Shown: positions 26,349 to 35,318, counted from the first letter of the stretch. The stretch is 64,000 nucleotides of DNA from Sphingobacteriales bacterium UTBCD1 (GCA_002066995.1 MWTC01000039.1:62001-126000); one strand, 5' to 3'. Numbers and translations are program-made. The notes: generated from the letters alone by a model not told the origin.

Positions 26349-27692
26349 TCAATTCTCTTTTAAAATTCTTAATTCTTTTGGATAGTAATTATTGATGCGG
26401 TTTGATAGAACATTTATCCACCCAAGATTGTGCCCCTCATACTGAACCAATTGCCATCCTTTAACGGCCGGTTCAATCCGGATTTCTTTTTTCTTCAGAT
26501 ACTCAATCGCATGGCTATGGTCTAACCGGTTTACCGGGATACTTTCATTAAGCAAACTGCTCATCGCCAATGCATGGCCCGGGATCAATTTATCATGAAT
26601 GATCTCCCCTGCACCAACTCCGGCATATTTTACACGCAATTGCTGTAAAAGAATAGGAATTTCTGCCCGGTGCTTTCCTGAAATCATATAAATAATGTTC
26701 TCATGCTTAAAAAAATGAAGGGTATCCATCCCAAGCCAATTTGAGATGATCGCCAGTTCTTTCTTATTTAATTGTTCTGGGATCTTCCTGGCCTTTCGGG
26801 GAGTATCATCATCCATTCCGGTTTTCTTGAAACAGGCAAGAAAGAATCCTTCCCCTTTTACTTTATCCGGCCAGAAACGATAACCAAATGACGACTCAAC
26901 GACATTCCACTTATTTTCAATCTTTAATTTTAAATTTTGAATTCTCATTTCATCTATCAGCCATTTGCAAATATCTTCATCCTCTTCTTTGGAATAAGAG
27001 CAGGTACTGTAGATCAGTATCCCGTCATTTTTCAATGCCGGAAGAACATCCGCTATAATGCGCTGCTGACGCATGCTGCATAGTTTGACATTACTTAAAC
27101 TCCATTCACTGACCGCTTCGGGATCACGGCGAAACAGGCCGCTGCCGCTGCAGGGAGCATCAATTACAATAATGTCAAAATAATTTTTCAGGGATGAAAA
27201 CTCTTTCGGATCGTTTTGCGTGACCACAACATTTTCAGCTCCCCACTTGATGATATTATCTTTCAGTACTGGTACTCTTGACCAGATTACTTCATTGCTT
27301 ACCAGCAGACTTTCTTGTGATATCAATGATTGAATGTGCGTAGATTTTCCTCCGGGGGCTGCGCAGAGATCCAAAATTTTTAAAGACTGAGACAGATCAA
27401 CAGTTTGGCTCAAAGCCTGCTCCAGGAACATACTGCTGGCTTCCTGCACATAATAACAACCGGCATGAAACAAGGGGTCGAAGGTGAACGAAGGCCGTTG
27501 GGTTAAATAAACACCATGTCGGGACCAGGGAACTTTATTTTCAATTTTAAATTTTACATTTTCAATTGAAAATTTATCCGGGTTTAACCGTATCGAAGTT
27601 ACCTGCCCGGCTGATGCATGAATTTTTTCAAATGCCTCTCTTTCGAAGCCTTTACTATCTTCTAATGATGATAAAAATTCCTCAGGTAACAC
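26349..27692 (-). CDS. RsmF/NOP2-type rRNA cytosine-C5 methyltransferase
   Basis: 447 residues with a GTG start, supported by a TAAGTTTG box four bases upstream. SAM motif DLCAAPGGKSTH (near residue 109), motif IV DAPCSGSGLFRRDP (near 172) and the catalytic motif VI YSTCSYSKEEDE (near 226), with both Cys of the NOP2/NSUN mechanism. The C-terminal PUA-like region (about 340-445; HALAMSSLL, VQYEGHNLGWINVL) points to RsmF, which methylates C1407 of 16S rRNA. Two A/T-rich repeat-encoded segments (residues 41-53 and about 248-260) look inserted. The LysM gene follows 51 bases later. Confidence 0.9.
   Translation of the reverse strand: MLPEEFLSSLEDSKGFEREAFEKIHASAGQVTSIRLNPDKFSIENVKFKIENKVPWSRHGVYLTQRPSFTFDPLFHAGCYYVQEASSMFLEQALSQTVDLSQSLKILDLCAAPGGKSTHIQSLISQESLLVSNEVIWSRVPVLKDNIIKWGAENVVVTQNDPKEFSSLKNYFDIIVIDAPCSGSGLFRRDPEAVSEWSLSNVKLCSMRQQRIIADVLPALKNDGILIYSTCSYSKEEDEDICKWLIDEMRIQNLKLKIENKWNVVESSFGYRFWPDKVKGEGFFLACFKKTGMDDDTPRKARKIPEQLNKKELAIISNWLGMDTLHFFKHENIIYMISGKHRAEIPILLQQLRVKYAGVGAGEIIHDKLIPGHALAMSSLLNESIPVNRLDHSHAIEYLKKKEIRIEPAVKGWQLVQYEGHNLGWINVLSNRINNYYPKELRILKEN
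26911..26950 (-). repeat. A/T-rich intragenic repeat, copy 2
   Basis: Inside the rsmF-like gene, encodes IQNLKLKIENK. Similar in DNA (shared ttattttcaat end and ttaaatttt core) and in protein to copy 1 at 27535-27575, in the same frame and orientation. Confidence 0.5.
27535..27575 (-). repeat. A/T-rich intragenic repeat, copy 1
   Basis: Encodes FSIENVKFKIENK (residues 41-53 of the rsmF-like protein). Together with copy 2 it follows the pattern I-x-N-x-K-x-K-I-E-N-K. Comparable KIQN/KFKIEN-type peptides encoded by dispersed A/T-rich repeats occur in other genomes. Confidence 0.5.
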
Positions 27693-27696
27693 TATT

Positions 27697-27704
27697 CAAA
27701 CTTA
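27697..27704 (-). promoter_or_regulatory. -7 promoter box of the rsmF-like gene
   Basis: TAAGTTTG on the minus strand, four bases before the GTG at 27692. Its position supports the GTG as the real start. Confidence 0.45.
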
Positions 27705-27772
27705 ATGAATAATGAAAGAAAAATTCAAGTTTTCAGAAAAACCCATTCTTCGGAGTGACCTGGAAGGCCGTT

Positions 27773-30001
27773 TTATTTCAGCAATGCAACAGCCGCATTC
27801 ACCCGGTCGGTATAAGCTTTTATGATTTTCGCAACGATCTCAATATTATCCTGCGCTTCTTTCCAGTTGCGTTGTTCAATCGCTTCCCGGATACCCGGCA
27901 ATGTTTTTACTCCATAACCGGTATAGTATCCCGGTGCATAAATCTCATGTTTGTACCAACTGCGACGGGGTAATCCATCCGGGTTAATCAAACTTCTTTC
28001 CGCCTTATACAAAATGTCATTCAACTGATTTTCCTTATCCGCTGAAAGCTGCGTGGCTTTGTCATATAATTTTTCAAATTCAGCGCTGGCATCCCTCAAT
28101 TGCACCATAGCGTTTTCAAGATCGCTGAAATTGAGAAAAGGCACTAATCCTTTTATTGCTGGAGGCACATAAGTTTTAGTAGGGTCATGCGCCAGTACAA
28201 ATAATTTTTCTTTGATCATTTTATTATCCGTTTCCGTTTGGCTTCGGGTATTTTCCAGTAAAGTTCTGACTTCATCCAAATAACCATTCACCGTTTTATA
28301 AAAACTGTTGAAATTAATTGGAAGAATATCAGCGCCAGCCAAACGCATCGTTATTCTTCCGGCTGTTTTTGATAAGGCAACACCGTATTCAAATCCCGGG
28401 TCTTTGAATTTGGTGAACAGGTCATAAGAATCATAAATTGAGTGATATTCACCGCCGGGGTCTTCGCCGCCAAAGCCAATATCCATGGATGCAATTCCCA
28501 AATGCTGAAGGAAGGAAGAGTAATCTGATCCGGCGCCTAACGCTCCTAATTTGATATTTTTATTTCCAAGAAGTTTGTTGCGGTTAGCCGCATCCGCCGA
28601 AACAATAGAATGTGCGTAACGGCGTTCTTTTATCGTTACATGGGTTTGCGGATCAGTTACATCGTTTGCAATTTCATTAAAGAACGGCTCGAATGTGTGA
28701 GAACCCTCTGCGTAAACAAACCCACGCCCGTTACCATCACTGTTAATATACACCACTGCTTTTTGCTTCAATTCCTGCTGATGATCTTCTGCCCATTCGG
28801 TAGAACCCAGCAATGCAGGTTCTTCACCATCCCATGCGCAAAAAACAATAGTTCTTTTTGGTTTGTATCCCTTTTTTACCAATTCAGAAATGGCTCTCGC
28901 TTCTTCTAATTCGGCCACCATGCCGCTGAGCGGATCACCGGCGCCATTCACCCAACCGTCATGATGATTGCCGCGGATCACCCACTCATCCGGTAACTCA
29001 CTGCCCGGCATTTTTGCAATGACATTATATAACTGTTTCAGATCCCAGTTAAATTCTAATTTCAAATGAACTTTCTCCACGCTGGGGCCTACATGATAAG
29101 TGACCGGCAAACCGCCTCTCCACGAAGGAGGCACTACCTGCCCTTTCAGCAATTGTAACAATGGTTGTGCATCGGCATAAGAAATCGGCAGTACAGGAAT
29201 TTTCATAATTGTTATTGCATCTTTTCTGTCTAATCTTTTTGCATCTTTTGTAGCGCCTGCATCCGGTGTCAGCGGATCGCCGGGATACACAGGCATATCC
29301 ATCACCGAGCCTCTTTGTACTCCATCTTTGGGTCTGAATGCTCCTTCGGGATACACATCGCCCTGTACATATCCGTCATCTGCCGGATCGGAATAAATAA
29401 TGCACCCAATGGCGCCATGTTCATACGCTACTTTGGGTTTGATCCCTCTCCACGAGCCACCGTATTTTGCAATCACTATTTTTCCTTTTACATCCACACC
29501 CATTCTTGCGAGTTCTTCATAATCGGCAGGAACACCACGGTTCACAAAGACCAGTTCTGCTGTTACATCACCATCGGCAGAATAAGCGTTGTAAGAAGGC
29601 AACTGCTCTGAATATTGCCCGGTGGTTTTATCGCCGGGTATTGCAGACTCCTGCAGTTTGGGTTTATAGGTTTTATCTCCAACTATTTCCAGCACTCTTG
29701 TTTTGGGTGTAGGAAACAGGGGATAATAAGATTCGATCTCTGTCTGGTATCCCCAACTACGGAAGAGATTAGCCATGTATTCTGCATTCGCTTTATCCTG
29801 CGGACTGCCCACATGATGCGGATGGGAAGAAAGAAATTTCATCCATTCATCCTGGTTCGATGCTTTGATCAAGGCATCAAACTGTTTTTCCCAATCCAAT
29901 TGTTTGGCGGCATTGGCATCGGTGAAGCCCATAAGTTTTTGCTGCGACTGAGCAGTCAAAAAAAGAAATAAGACTGCAGTGATGAATAACAACTTTTTCA
30001 T
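27773..30001 (-). CDS. M28 metallopeptidase, glutamate carboxypeptidase II-like
   Basis: 742 residues from the ATG at 30001, with a signal peptide (1-19, ending TAQSQ). Domain order as in human GCPII: protease N-terminal part, a PA domain insert (about 110-300; YNAYSADGDVTAELVFVNRG, VKGKIVIAKYGGSWRG), the zinc peptidase core with NHHDGWVNGAGDPLSG, WDGEEPALLGSTEW, a Ser/Asp-rich GAGSDYSSF and the final ligand His in YHSIYDSYD, then a transferrin-receptor-like dimerisation domain (about 600-740). Both zinc sites look intact. Such secreted enzymes release C-terminal Glu/Asp or act as dipeptidases. Stand-alone gene. Confidence 0.93.
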   Translation of the reverse strand: MKKLLFITAVLFLFLTAQSQQKLMGFTDANAAKQLDWEKQFDALIKASNQDEWMKFLSSHPHHVGSPQDKANAEYMANLFRSWGYQTEIESYYPLFPTPKTRVLEIVGDKTYKPKLQESAIPGDKTTGQYSEQLPSYNAYSADGDVTAELVFVNRGVPADYEELARMGVDVKGKIVIAKYGGSWRGIKPKVAYEHGAIGCIIYSDPADDGYVQGDVYPEGAFRPKDGVQRGSVMDMPVYPGDPLTPDAGATKDAKRLDRKDAITIMKIPVLPISYADAQPLLQLLKGQVVPPSWRGGLPVTYHVGPSVEKVHLKLEFNWDLKQLYNVIAKMPGSELPDEWVIRGNHHDGWVNGAGDPLSGMVAELEEARAISELVKKGYKPKRTIVFCAWDGEEPALLGSTEWAEDHQQELKQKAVVYINSDGNGRGFVYAEGSHTFEPFFNEIANDVTDPQTHVTIKERRYAHSIVSADAANRNKLLGNKNIKLGALGAGSDYSSFLQHLGIASMDIGFGGEDPGGEYHSIYDSYDLFTKFKDPGFEYGVALSKTAGRITMRLAGADILPINFNSFYKTVNGYLDEVRTLLENTRSQTETDNKMIKEKLFVLAHDPTKTYVPPAIKGLVPFLNFSDLENAMVQLRDASAEFEKLYDKATQLSADKENQLNDILYKAERSLINPDGLPRRSWYKHEIYAPGYYTGYGVKTLPGIREAIEQRNWKEAQDNIEIVAKIIKAYTDRVNAAVALLK

Positions 30002-30224
30002 GATGTGTGGTTTTTTATTAAAGAACATTGCTGCATAACTTCACCCGGTCCGGTCAGCTTTGCAGCATGTGAGTCGAAAACAATGATCGTTTATTACAGA
30101 CAGTCTGCTCTTTCAACTTCTGTCCATCAAAACCAGCGGAACAGACAATCATCATGTAATTTAAGGAACAGATAGTTAATTTATGAGATTTCGTGGGATA
30201 AGCGGTCTATCTTCCATCAACGTT

Positions 30225-31703
30225 TTACAAACTCTTTATCTCAGCGATCAGGTCCTGTAAAACTTTTTTAGCATCGCCAAACAACATGGAAGTTTTTTTC
30301 TGGAAGAACAATGAATTCTCGATGCCGGCATAACCGGGTTTCATGCTTCTCTTGTTCACGATCACATTCTTTGCAAGTTCCACTTCCAGTATCGGCATTC
30401 CGTAAATCGGCGAAGAGGGGTCTGTTTTGGCAGCAGGATTCACCACATCATTGGCACCTAATATCAATACCACATCGGTTGTCGGAAATTCTTCATTAGC
30501 CTGGTCCATTTCCAAAAGTTTTTCATAACTCACATCCGCTTCTGCCAGCAATACGTTCATGTGACCCGGCATGCGCCCGGCAACAGGATGAATGGCATAT
30601 TTCACATCCACTCCTCTTTCTACCAGTAATTTTTCCAGGTCATGACAGGCATGCTGTGCCTGCGCCACTGCCAATCCGTAGCCGGGAACAATCATTACCC
30701 TATTGGCATAAGCCATAAGAACGGAAGCATCACTCAAAGTAATTTCCTTGTAAGTGCCCTGTTGTTTTTTTGCTTCCCCTGCAGCCCTGGTTCCTCCGAA
30801 AGAGCCTATCAATACATTTGCCAATGAGCGGTTCATTGCCTTACACATCAGAATAGTGAGCAGTGTTCCTGCAGCGCCTACCAGGATCCCGCCGGTCAGC
30901 ATCAGTTTATTATCATATAAAAATCCGCCGCAGGCAGCAGCCACCCCGGTAAACGAGTTCAGCAACGAAATCACCACCGGCATATCAGCGCCGCCGATAG
31001 GCATTACAAAGAAAACCCCGTACAAGAGTGCTAAAACAAAAACAGAATAAAATATTAAATGGCCTTTCCCCGTTAACACAGCATTTATTCCATCAAAACG
31101 GAACAAGTCGTTTACATTCACAAAAAGGTAAACGGCTAAAGCAAATACGCCGACTAAAAAAACAAGATTAAGAGCATGCTGCCCTTTAAAAGCAAAATCT
31201 TTAATGTTGCCATCCAGTTTTCCCCATGCGATCATACTCCCGGCAAAGGAAACAGAACCGATGATCAAACCCAGTAAAATGATCAGCAGTTCACCGTGCG
31301 GAACCGAAACAGATAGAAAACCTGAAGGCGGTAAGGAAGTAATTTCCGGGTGACTTGTCATCCTGTTAAACTCAACGATAGAGATCAATGCCGCACAGGC
31401 GCCACCCATGCCATTGAACATGCTCACCATTTCGGGCATCGCCGTCATCTTCACTTTCTTCGCTGCCAGCGTACCGATGATGCCACCGATGACAATACCT
31501 CCGAATATCCAGCCATAATTATGAAGCCTGTTTCCGTGTTCATCTTTATATAAAAATATCGTTCCGATAACAGCAAGGGTCATCCCGAATGCAGCCAGCA
31601 GGTTTCCCTTCCTTGCCCGGTCAGGATGAGCCAGCATCTTCAATCCCAATATAAAAGTGATTGCCCCGATGAGATAAATAAATGTGAGTATGTTTAGTTC
31701 CAT
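30225..31703 (-). CDS. pntB: NAD(P) transhydrogenase subunit beta
   Basis: 492 residues. About nine membrane helices (residues 1-290), with conserved stretches VSMFNGMGGACAALIS and GGADMPVVISLLNSFTG that line the proton channel, then the NADP(H)-binding domain III (about 310-490; VMIVPGYGLAVAQAQHACHDL, IHPVAGRMPGHMNVLLAEA, VLILGANDVVNPAA). With PntA it moves hydride from NADH to NADP+ using the proton gradient. Last gene of the pnt cluster, 67 bases after an inserted four-helix-bundle gene. Confidence 0.96.
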   Translation of the reverse strand: MELNILTFIYLIGAITFILGLKMLAHPDRARKGNLLAAFGMTLAVIGTIFLYKDEHGNRLHNYGWIFGGIVIGGIIGTLAAKKVKMTAMPEMVSMFNGMGGACAALISIVEFNRMTSHPEITSLPPSGFLSVSVPHGELLIILLGLIIGSVSFAGSMIAWGKLDGNIKDFAFKGQHALNLVFLVGVFALAVYLFVNVNDLFRFDGINAVLTGKGHLIFYSVFVLALLYGVFFVMPIGGADMPVVISLLNSFTGVAAACGGFLYDNKLMLTGGILVGAAGTLLTILMCKAMNRSLANVLIGSFGGTRAAGEAKKQQGTYKEITLSDASVLMAYANRVMIVPGYGLAVAQAQHACHDLEKLLVERGVDVKYAIHPVAGRMPGHMNVLLAEADVSYEKLLEMDQANEEFPTTDVVLILGANDVVNPAAKTDPSSPIYGMPILEVELAKNVIVNKRSMKPGYAGIENSLFFQKKTSMLFGDAKKVLQDLIAEIKSL

Positions 31704-31770
31704 AAAAAATCCGAATATTAAAAACCGAAAATCGAAATGCTTCCGGGTTTTCTCCAGTCATTCCTTATTT

Positions 31771-32139
31771 CTAATCTTTTTGCACAAGCTTTTTTAAAAT
31801 TGCACCAAAAATTTGTTCGGGTTCAAATGCTTCCTGAATTAACTCCAATCTTTCGCTTTCAAGTTCACCATTGCTATCTGTCAAAACATGTTTAAGCCAT
31901 AGCTTTGACTCTTTTGATTCTTTTCCACAAACTTTTATCCTGTACTTTAAATCTCCGTTACCAGGGTTTTCATTAGCTTCAATATAATTGGCAGCAACAG
32001 AACCCGATGAACGAATCAATTGAATAATATATTCCCTGTTAATCAAATCTTTCTTCAATATCAAACAAAAATCTCTTGTTCGCAATGAAAATTTTTCTGT
32101 TCGTTCCAGCAAATCATATATTTTCTTCTTAGCCTCCAT
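31771..32139 (-). CDS. Four-helix-bundle protein (23S rRNA intervening-sequence/S23 family)
   Basis: 122 residues, all helical, with the family core LIRSSGSVAANYIEAN (residues 42-57) and KVCGKESKESKLWLKHVL (about 69-86). This family was first found in 23S rRNA intervening sequences and is common as scattered single genes in Bacteroidota and other phyla; its role is unknown, although one branch is the avd accessory protein of diversity-generating retroelements. Here it sits between pntAb and pntB, 28 bases after pntAb, in the same direction. No reverse transcriptase or template repeat is near, so an Avd role is unsupported. Confidence 0.85.
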   Translation of the reverse strand: MEAKKKIYDLLERTEKFSLRTRDFCLILKKDLINREYIIQLIRSSGSVAANYIEANENPGNGDLKYRIKVCGKESKESKLWLKHVLTDSNGELESERLELIQEAFEPEQIFGAILKKLVQKD

Positions 32140-32167
32140 TACGAAAGCGATTGTTCGGATTTCGTTC

Positions 32168-32491
32168 TTATGCCTTCGGGCTTTTCTTTTTCTTACTGAA
32201 CATCTCCAGCATCCTGTCTGTCACCACAAAACCTCCGACTACATTCAAAGTACCCAATATCACAGCAAGAAATCCCAGGATCAATGACAAATAATTATCA
32301 CTCTCCGCCCTGCCCATGATGATGATTGCGCCGATGATCACCACTCCGTGAATGGCATTGGCGCCGCTCATCAAAGGCGTATGCAAAACACTGGGCACAT
32401 GGCCTATTACCTCCACCCCGACAAAGATCATCAGGATGACGATATAGATCATTTGCTGATTAGCTGTTATCCAGGATAAAATTAAATCCAT
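32168..32491 (-). CDS. pntAb: NAD(P) transhydrogenase subunit alpha, membrane part
   Basis: 107 residues from the ATG at 32491 (MDLILSWI). Three membrane helices with the conserved IFVGVEVIGHVPSVLHTPLM (near residues 19-38) and SGANAIHGVVIIGA, ending in a short basic tail. It corresponds to the membrane domain of E. coli PntA, here a separate polypeptide as in many bacteria with three-subunit transhydrogenases. Lies between pntAa and the inserted four-helix-bundle gene. Confidence 0.94.
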   Translation of the reverse strand: MDLILSWITANQQMIYIVILMIFVGVEVIGHVPSVLHTPLMSGANAIHGVVIIGAIIIMGRAESDNYLSLILGFLAVILGTLNVVGGFVVTDRMLEMFSKKKKSPKA

Positions 32492-32518
32492 AAAAAAATA
32501 TTCAGTATTCAATAATCA

Positions 32519-32538
32519 ATCCCGATAGCTATCGGGAT
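32519..32538. repeat. Perfect 20-base palindrome between pntAa and pntAb
   Basis: ATCCCGATAGCTATCGGGAT is its own reverse complement over 20 bases. It sits in the 163-base gap between pntAa and pntAb. Such cccgatagctatcggg elements occur as dispersed REP-like sequences in Bacteroidota genomes as far as I recall; only one copy is seen in this window. It could stabilise or attenuate the pnt transcript, since it lies within the presumed operon. The rest of the gap has no gene. Confidence 0.6.
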
Positions 32539-32654
32539 CAATGTTCCAAAATAAAAAATCAAATGATCAGGCAACTGCATTTTGAAATTCAATCATCAAC
32601 AATTTTTCAAAAGAGCTTTACTAAATCAAAAAAATATTCTACCCGGTTTTCCTT

Positions 32655-33776
32655 TTAGGGAGCAGGTTTTTTTACCCTATCGTGAACCACTTCGCCATTA
32701 TGTGTGATACAACATCCTTTCACCAGGTCATCATCCCAATTCAGATTCAGTTGTCCTTCTTTTGTAATAACCAGGTTCAGGAAATTCAGAATATTCTTTC
32801 CATACATTTTGCTGGCATCAGAAGGCATAGCTGAAGGCAGGTTGGAATTTCCCACAATTGTAACACCATGATACATCACCGTTTCATTATCTTTTGTCAA
32901 TGCTGTATTTCCACCGGAAGAAGAAGCAATATCAATAATGACCGACCCATTGCGCATAGAGACCAGCATTTCTTCCGTCACTAATACCGGCGCTCTTTTT
33001 CCATGAATTTGTGCCGTGGTGATCACTATATCTGCTTTGGCAATACTTTCAGCAATTTTAGCTTTTTGTCTTTTCATGAAATCTTCCGTCTGTTCTACCG
33101 CATATCCACCGGCTTTGCTGGCATCTGCCGCTCCTTCCACTTCAATAAATTTTCCGCCAAGACTCATCACTTCTTCTTTTACGGCAGGGCGTGTATCAAA
33201 TACTTCTATCACAGCGCCGAGACGACGGGCCGTTGCAATAGCCTGGAGCCCTGCAACACCTGCACCCAATATCAAAACTTTAGCAGGAGCAATAGTTCCT
33301 GCCGCAGTCATGAACATGGGGAAATACCTTGAATACAGATTAGCAGCCAGCAAAACAGCTTTATACCCTGCAATATTAGCCTGTGAGCTCAGCACATCCA
33401 TTGATTGTGCACGGGTGGTACGGGGTAACATATCCAAAGAAAAAACAGTGACCTCCTGGCCGGCCCATTGCTTCATCAGTTCCGTATCATATAATGGCTG
33501 ATATACTCCAATGATGATTTTTGACTTCAGCATTTCAATTTCCGTGAGAGGCAGAGCATGAATGCTCAGAATTATACCGGAAGTTCTTATAATTTCAGAA
33601 CGGTCTTTTATTTCAGCGCCGGCTTTCACATATTCATCATCATTCCAGAAAGCTTTTTTACCAGAATCTTTTTCAACGAATATTGTTACGCCTTTCTTTT
33701 TCAGTGCAGCTACCGTCTCGGGGATCAAAGACACTCTTGTTTCAAAATCTGGTTCTTTCAATAAGCCGATCGTCAT
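32655..33776 (-). CDS. pntAa: NAD(P) transhydrogenase subunit alpha, NAD-binding part
   Basis: 373 residues, related to alanine dehydrogenase. N-terminal MTIGLLKEP and GVTIFVEKDSGKKAFW, the dinucleotide fold VLILGAGVAGLQAIATARRLGA (about 168-190), VFDTRPAVKEEV, and the long mobile-loop region around EGAADASKAGGYA. Domain I binds NAD(H) and passes hydride to domain III of PntB. No membrane segments, consistent with pntAb being separate. First gene of the pnt cluster. The 166-base gap upstream shows T-rich DNA and no exact -7 box. Confidence 0.95.
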   Translation of the reverse strand: MTIGLLKEPDFETRVSLIPETVAALKKKGVTIFVEKDSGKKAFWNDDEYVKAGAEIKDRSEIIRTSGIILSIHALPLTEIEMLKSKIIIGVYQPLYDTELMKQWAGQEVTVFSLDMLPRTTRAQSMDVLSSQANIAGYKAVLLAANLYSRYFPMFMTAAGTIAPAKVLILGAGVAGLQAIATARRLGAVIEVFDTRPAVKEEVMSLGGKFIEVEGAADASKAGGYAVEQTEDFMKRQKAKIAESIAKADIVITTAQIHGKRAPVLVTEEMLVSMRNGSVIIDIASSSGGNTALTKDNETVMYHGVTIVGNSNLPSAMPSDASKMYGKNILNFLNLVITKEGQLNLNWDDDLVKGCCITHNGEVVHDRVKKPAP

Positions 33777-33893
33777 GTACCTTAAATAAATTGGCCGGAA
33801 AGGTATTGATTTTTTCGGCAGCCACCTTAGACAGGTACACTATTTTGACCGTTTTTTTTCAGATTTTTTTGACGGTTATTTGCCGGTACCAAT

Positions 33894-33924
33894 GGTTTTC
33901 CCGGATGGTGAAAAACGGGAAACC
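33894..33924. repeat. Inverted repeat upstream of pntAa / downstream of methyltransferase gene
   Basis: ggttttcccg (33894-33903) and cgggaaacc (33916-33924) can form a nine-pair stem with one bulge. It lies just after the methyltransferase stop codon (minus strand) but lacks a T-run, so it may be a weak terminator or an operator. Confidence 0.3.
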
Positions 33925-33942
33925 GGTCAGTGAAAGCACTTA

Positions 33943-34740
33943 TCAAAAGCGTATGGTGAAATGTTGTTTTTCCAAATTCTCTTTCCGGAAAAAAAGTATG
34001 CCCATAAAAAACAGGTCAATACTTAATGTGACTGATGGATTTGCTTTACAATAATTCCAGGCTTCTTTCATCCCCCTGCTCCAGTGAATGTCATCAAGAA
34101 TGACCACAGAAGAGCTATTGATCTTCTTCAACATCAAACTGAAATATTCTATGGTTGGTTCTTTCCTGTGGTTACCATCAATAAAGGCAAAATCAACAGC
34201 AGGCAATGAACTGATCCCCGTGCGGAGCGTCTCATCAAAATTTCCTTCTACCAGTTGCACATTTTGCAAATTCATTGCGCTGAAGTTATTCTTTGCAATC
34301 GCAGCAACGGCCCCTGCTCCTTCAAACGTCAGGATATTTGCAAAAGGATTTGCCAGGGAAAGATAGGATGTTGTGATCCCCAGCGAAGTTCCCAGTTCGA
34401 TTACAGTCTGCGGCCGGTATTTATTAACAATCCGGAATAATAATTGCCCGGACTTCTTTGGTTTTGCAGCATGTTTTGCGATGGAGGCAATGCTTCGCCG
34501 GCCTGTTTTATCCACGACGGAACCCGCACCAAGATCCTGAATGGCCAGAACGGTTTTATCATGCAATAATTTTTTTCTAAGCGTTTCCACCATGTCGTAA
34601 GCAGGATAATGTGCTTGATCATTCAGAATTTCTGTGATGAATTGATAAACAAATGGTGAATGAGTGCCATGTCCCCGGCTATTGGAAGCGGTAACATAAT
34701 AATGAAAATATTCAAGCGCAGAACGAATCTTTGGGTACAT
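33943..34740 (-). CDS. Class I SAM-dependent O-methyltransferase-like protein
   Basis: 265 residues. Core methyltransferase fold from about residue 85: VIELGTSLGITTSYLSLA (SAM motif, near residue 116), LTFEGAGAVAAIAKNNF (motif II), DFAFIDGNHRKEPTIEYF (near 186) and VILDDIHWSRGMKEAW (near 215). The DGNH and DDIHWS motifs are typical of catechol-type and macrocin/cephalosporin O-methyltransferases. An N-terminal 80-residue segment contains RGHGTHSPFVYQFI, common in Bacteroidota homologues. Substrate unknown. Located between folA and pntAa, same strand, probably its own unit. Confidence 0.78.
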   Translation of the reverse strand: MYPKIRSALEYFHYYVTASNSRGHGTHSPFVYQFITEILNDQAHYPAYDMVETLRKKLLHDKTVLAIQDLGAGSVVDKTGRRSIASIAKHAAKPKKSGQLLFRIVNKYRPQTVIELGTSLGITTSYLSLANPFANILTFEGAGAVAAIAKNNFSAMNLQNVQLVEGNFDETLRTGISSLPAVDFAFIDGNHRKEPTIEYFSLMLKKINSSSVVILDDIHWSRGMKEAWNYCKANPSVTLSIDLFFMGILFFRKENLEKQHFTIRF

Positions 34741-34791
34741 TTAGAAAGTGTTGACTGAAGAATTCAAAACGAAAAATCAGGAAAAGACAAG

Positions 34792-34805
34792 TGCGGGTAC
34801 CCGCA
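34792..34805. repeat. 14-base palindrome after folA
   Basis: TGCGGGTACCCGCA, a perfect palindrome between the folA stop codon and the methyltransferase start (minus strand), 15 bases past folA. The following sequence on that strand is only mildly T-rich (CTTGTCTTTT), so it could be a weak terminator or a protein-binding site. Confidence 0.4.
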
Positions 34806-34820
34806 TCCGGAATTTCTATC

Positions 34821-35318
34821 CTACAACCTTTTCTTCTCCCAAACCTGGAAAGAATAATCATATTGGTTTTTTTCATCCTTCTCCTGATCATCTTTGCTGA
34901 CCAGCCGCCATACTTTCGTATCCAGGTCAGGAAAAAAGGTATCGCCTTCGGGTTCAGCGTTGATTCTTGTCAGGTAGATCCGTTTTACTTTTTCAAAAGC
35001 CAGCCGGTAAATTTCACCGCCACCGATCACGAAGGCTTCTTTGGCGTCCGTTTCCTGTGCAACAAATAATGCATCATCCAGGCTTCGTACAATGACCACG
35101 CCTTCTGCTTTCCAATCGGGTTGTCTTGTGATCACGATATTCTTTCTGCCGGGTAATGCTTTTCCCAATCCCTGGAAGGTTTTTCGTCCCATAATCACCG
35201 GCATCCCCCAGGTGATATTTTTAAAGAACTGCATGTCATTTGCCTGGCGCCACACCATTGTACCATTTTTCCCGATGACTCCATTATTGGCAACTGCAAC
35301 AACAAAAGAAATTATCAT
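34821..35318 (-). CDS. folA: Dihydrofolate reductase
   Basis: 165 residues, family-typical. N-terminal ISFVVAVANNGVIGKNGTMVW (residues 2-22) with the Met20-like loop, Asp/Asn-27 equivalent in RQANDMQFFK, GRKTFQGLGKALPGRKNIVITR (about 44-65) and the cofactor-binding VIGGGEIYRLAF (about 97-108). Reduces dihydrofolate to tetrahydrofolate with NADPH, regenerating the folate oxidised by thymidylate synthase, whose gene lies 154 bases upstream on the same strand. Confidence 0.96.
   Translation of the reverse strand: MIISFVVAVANNGVIGKNGTMVWRQANDMQFFKNITWGMPVIMGRKTFQGLGKALPGRKNIVITRQPDWKAEGVVIVRSLDDALFVAQETDAKEAFVIGGGEIYRLAFEKVKRIYLTRINAEPEGDTFFPDLDTKVWRLVSKDDQEKDEKNQYDYSFQVWEKKRL

Noticed and set aside
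31771..32139. Avd accessory protein of a diversity-generating retroelement
   Set aside because: The family is related, but there is no reverse transcriptase, template/variable repeat pair or target gene in the window.
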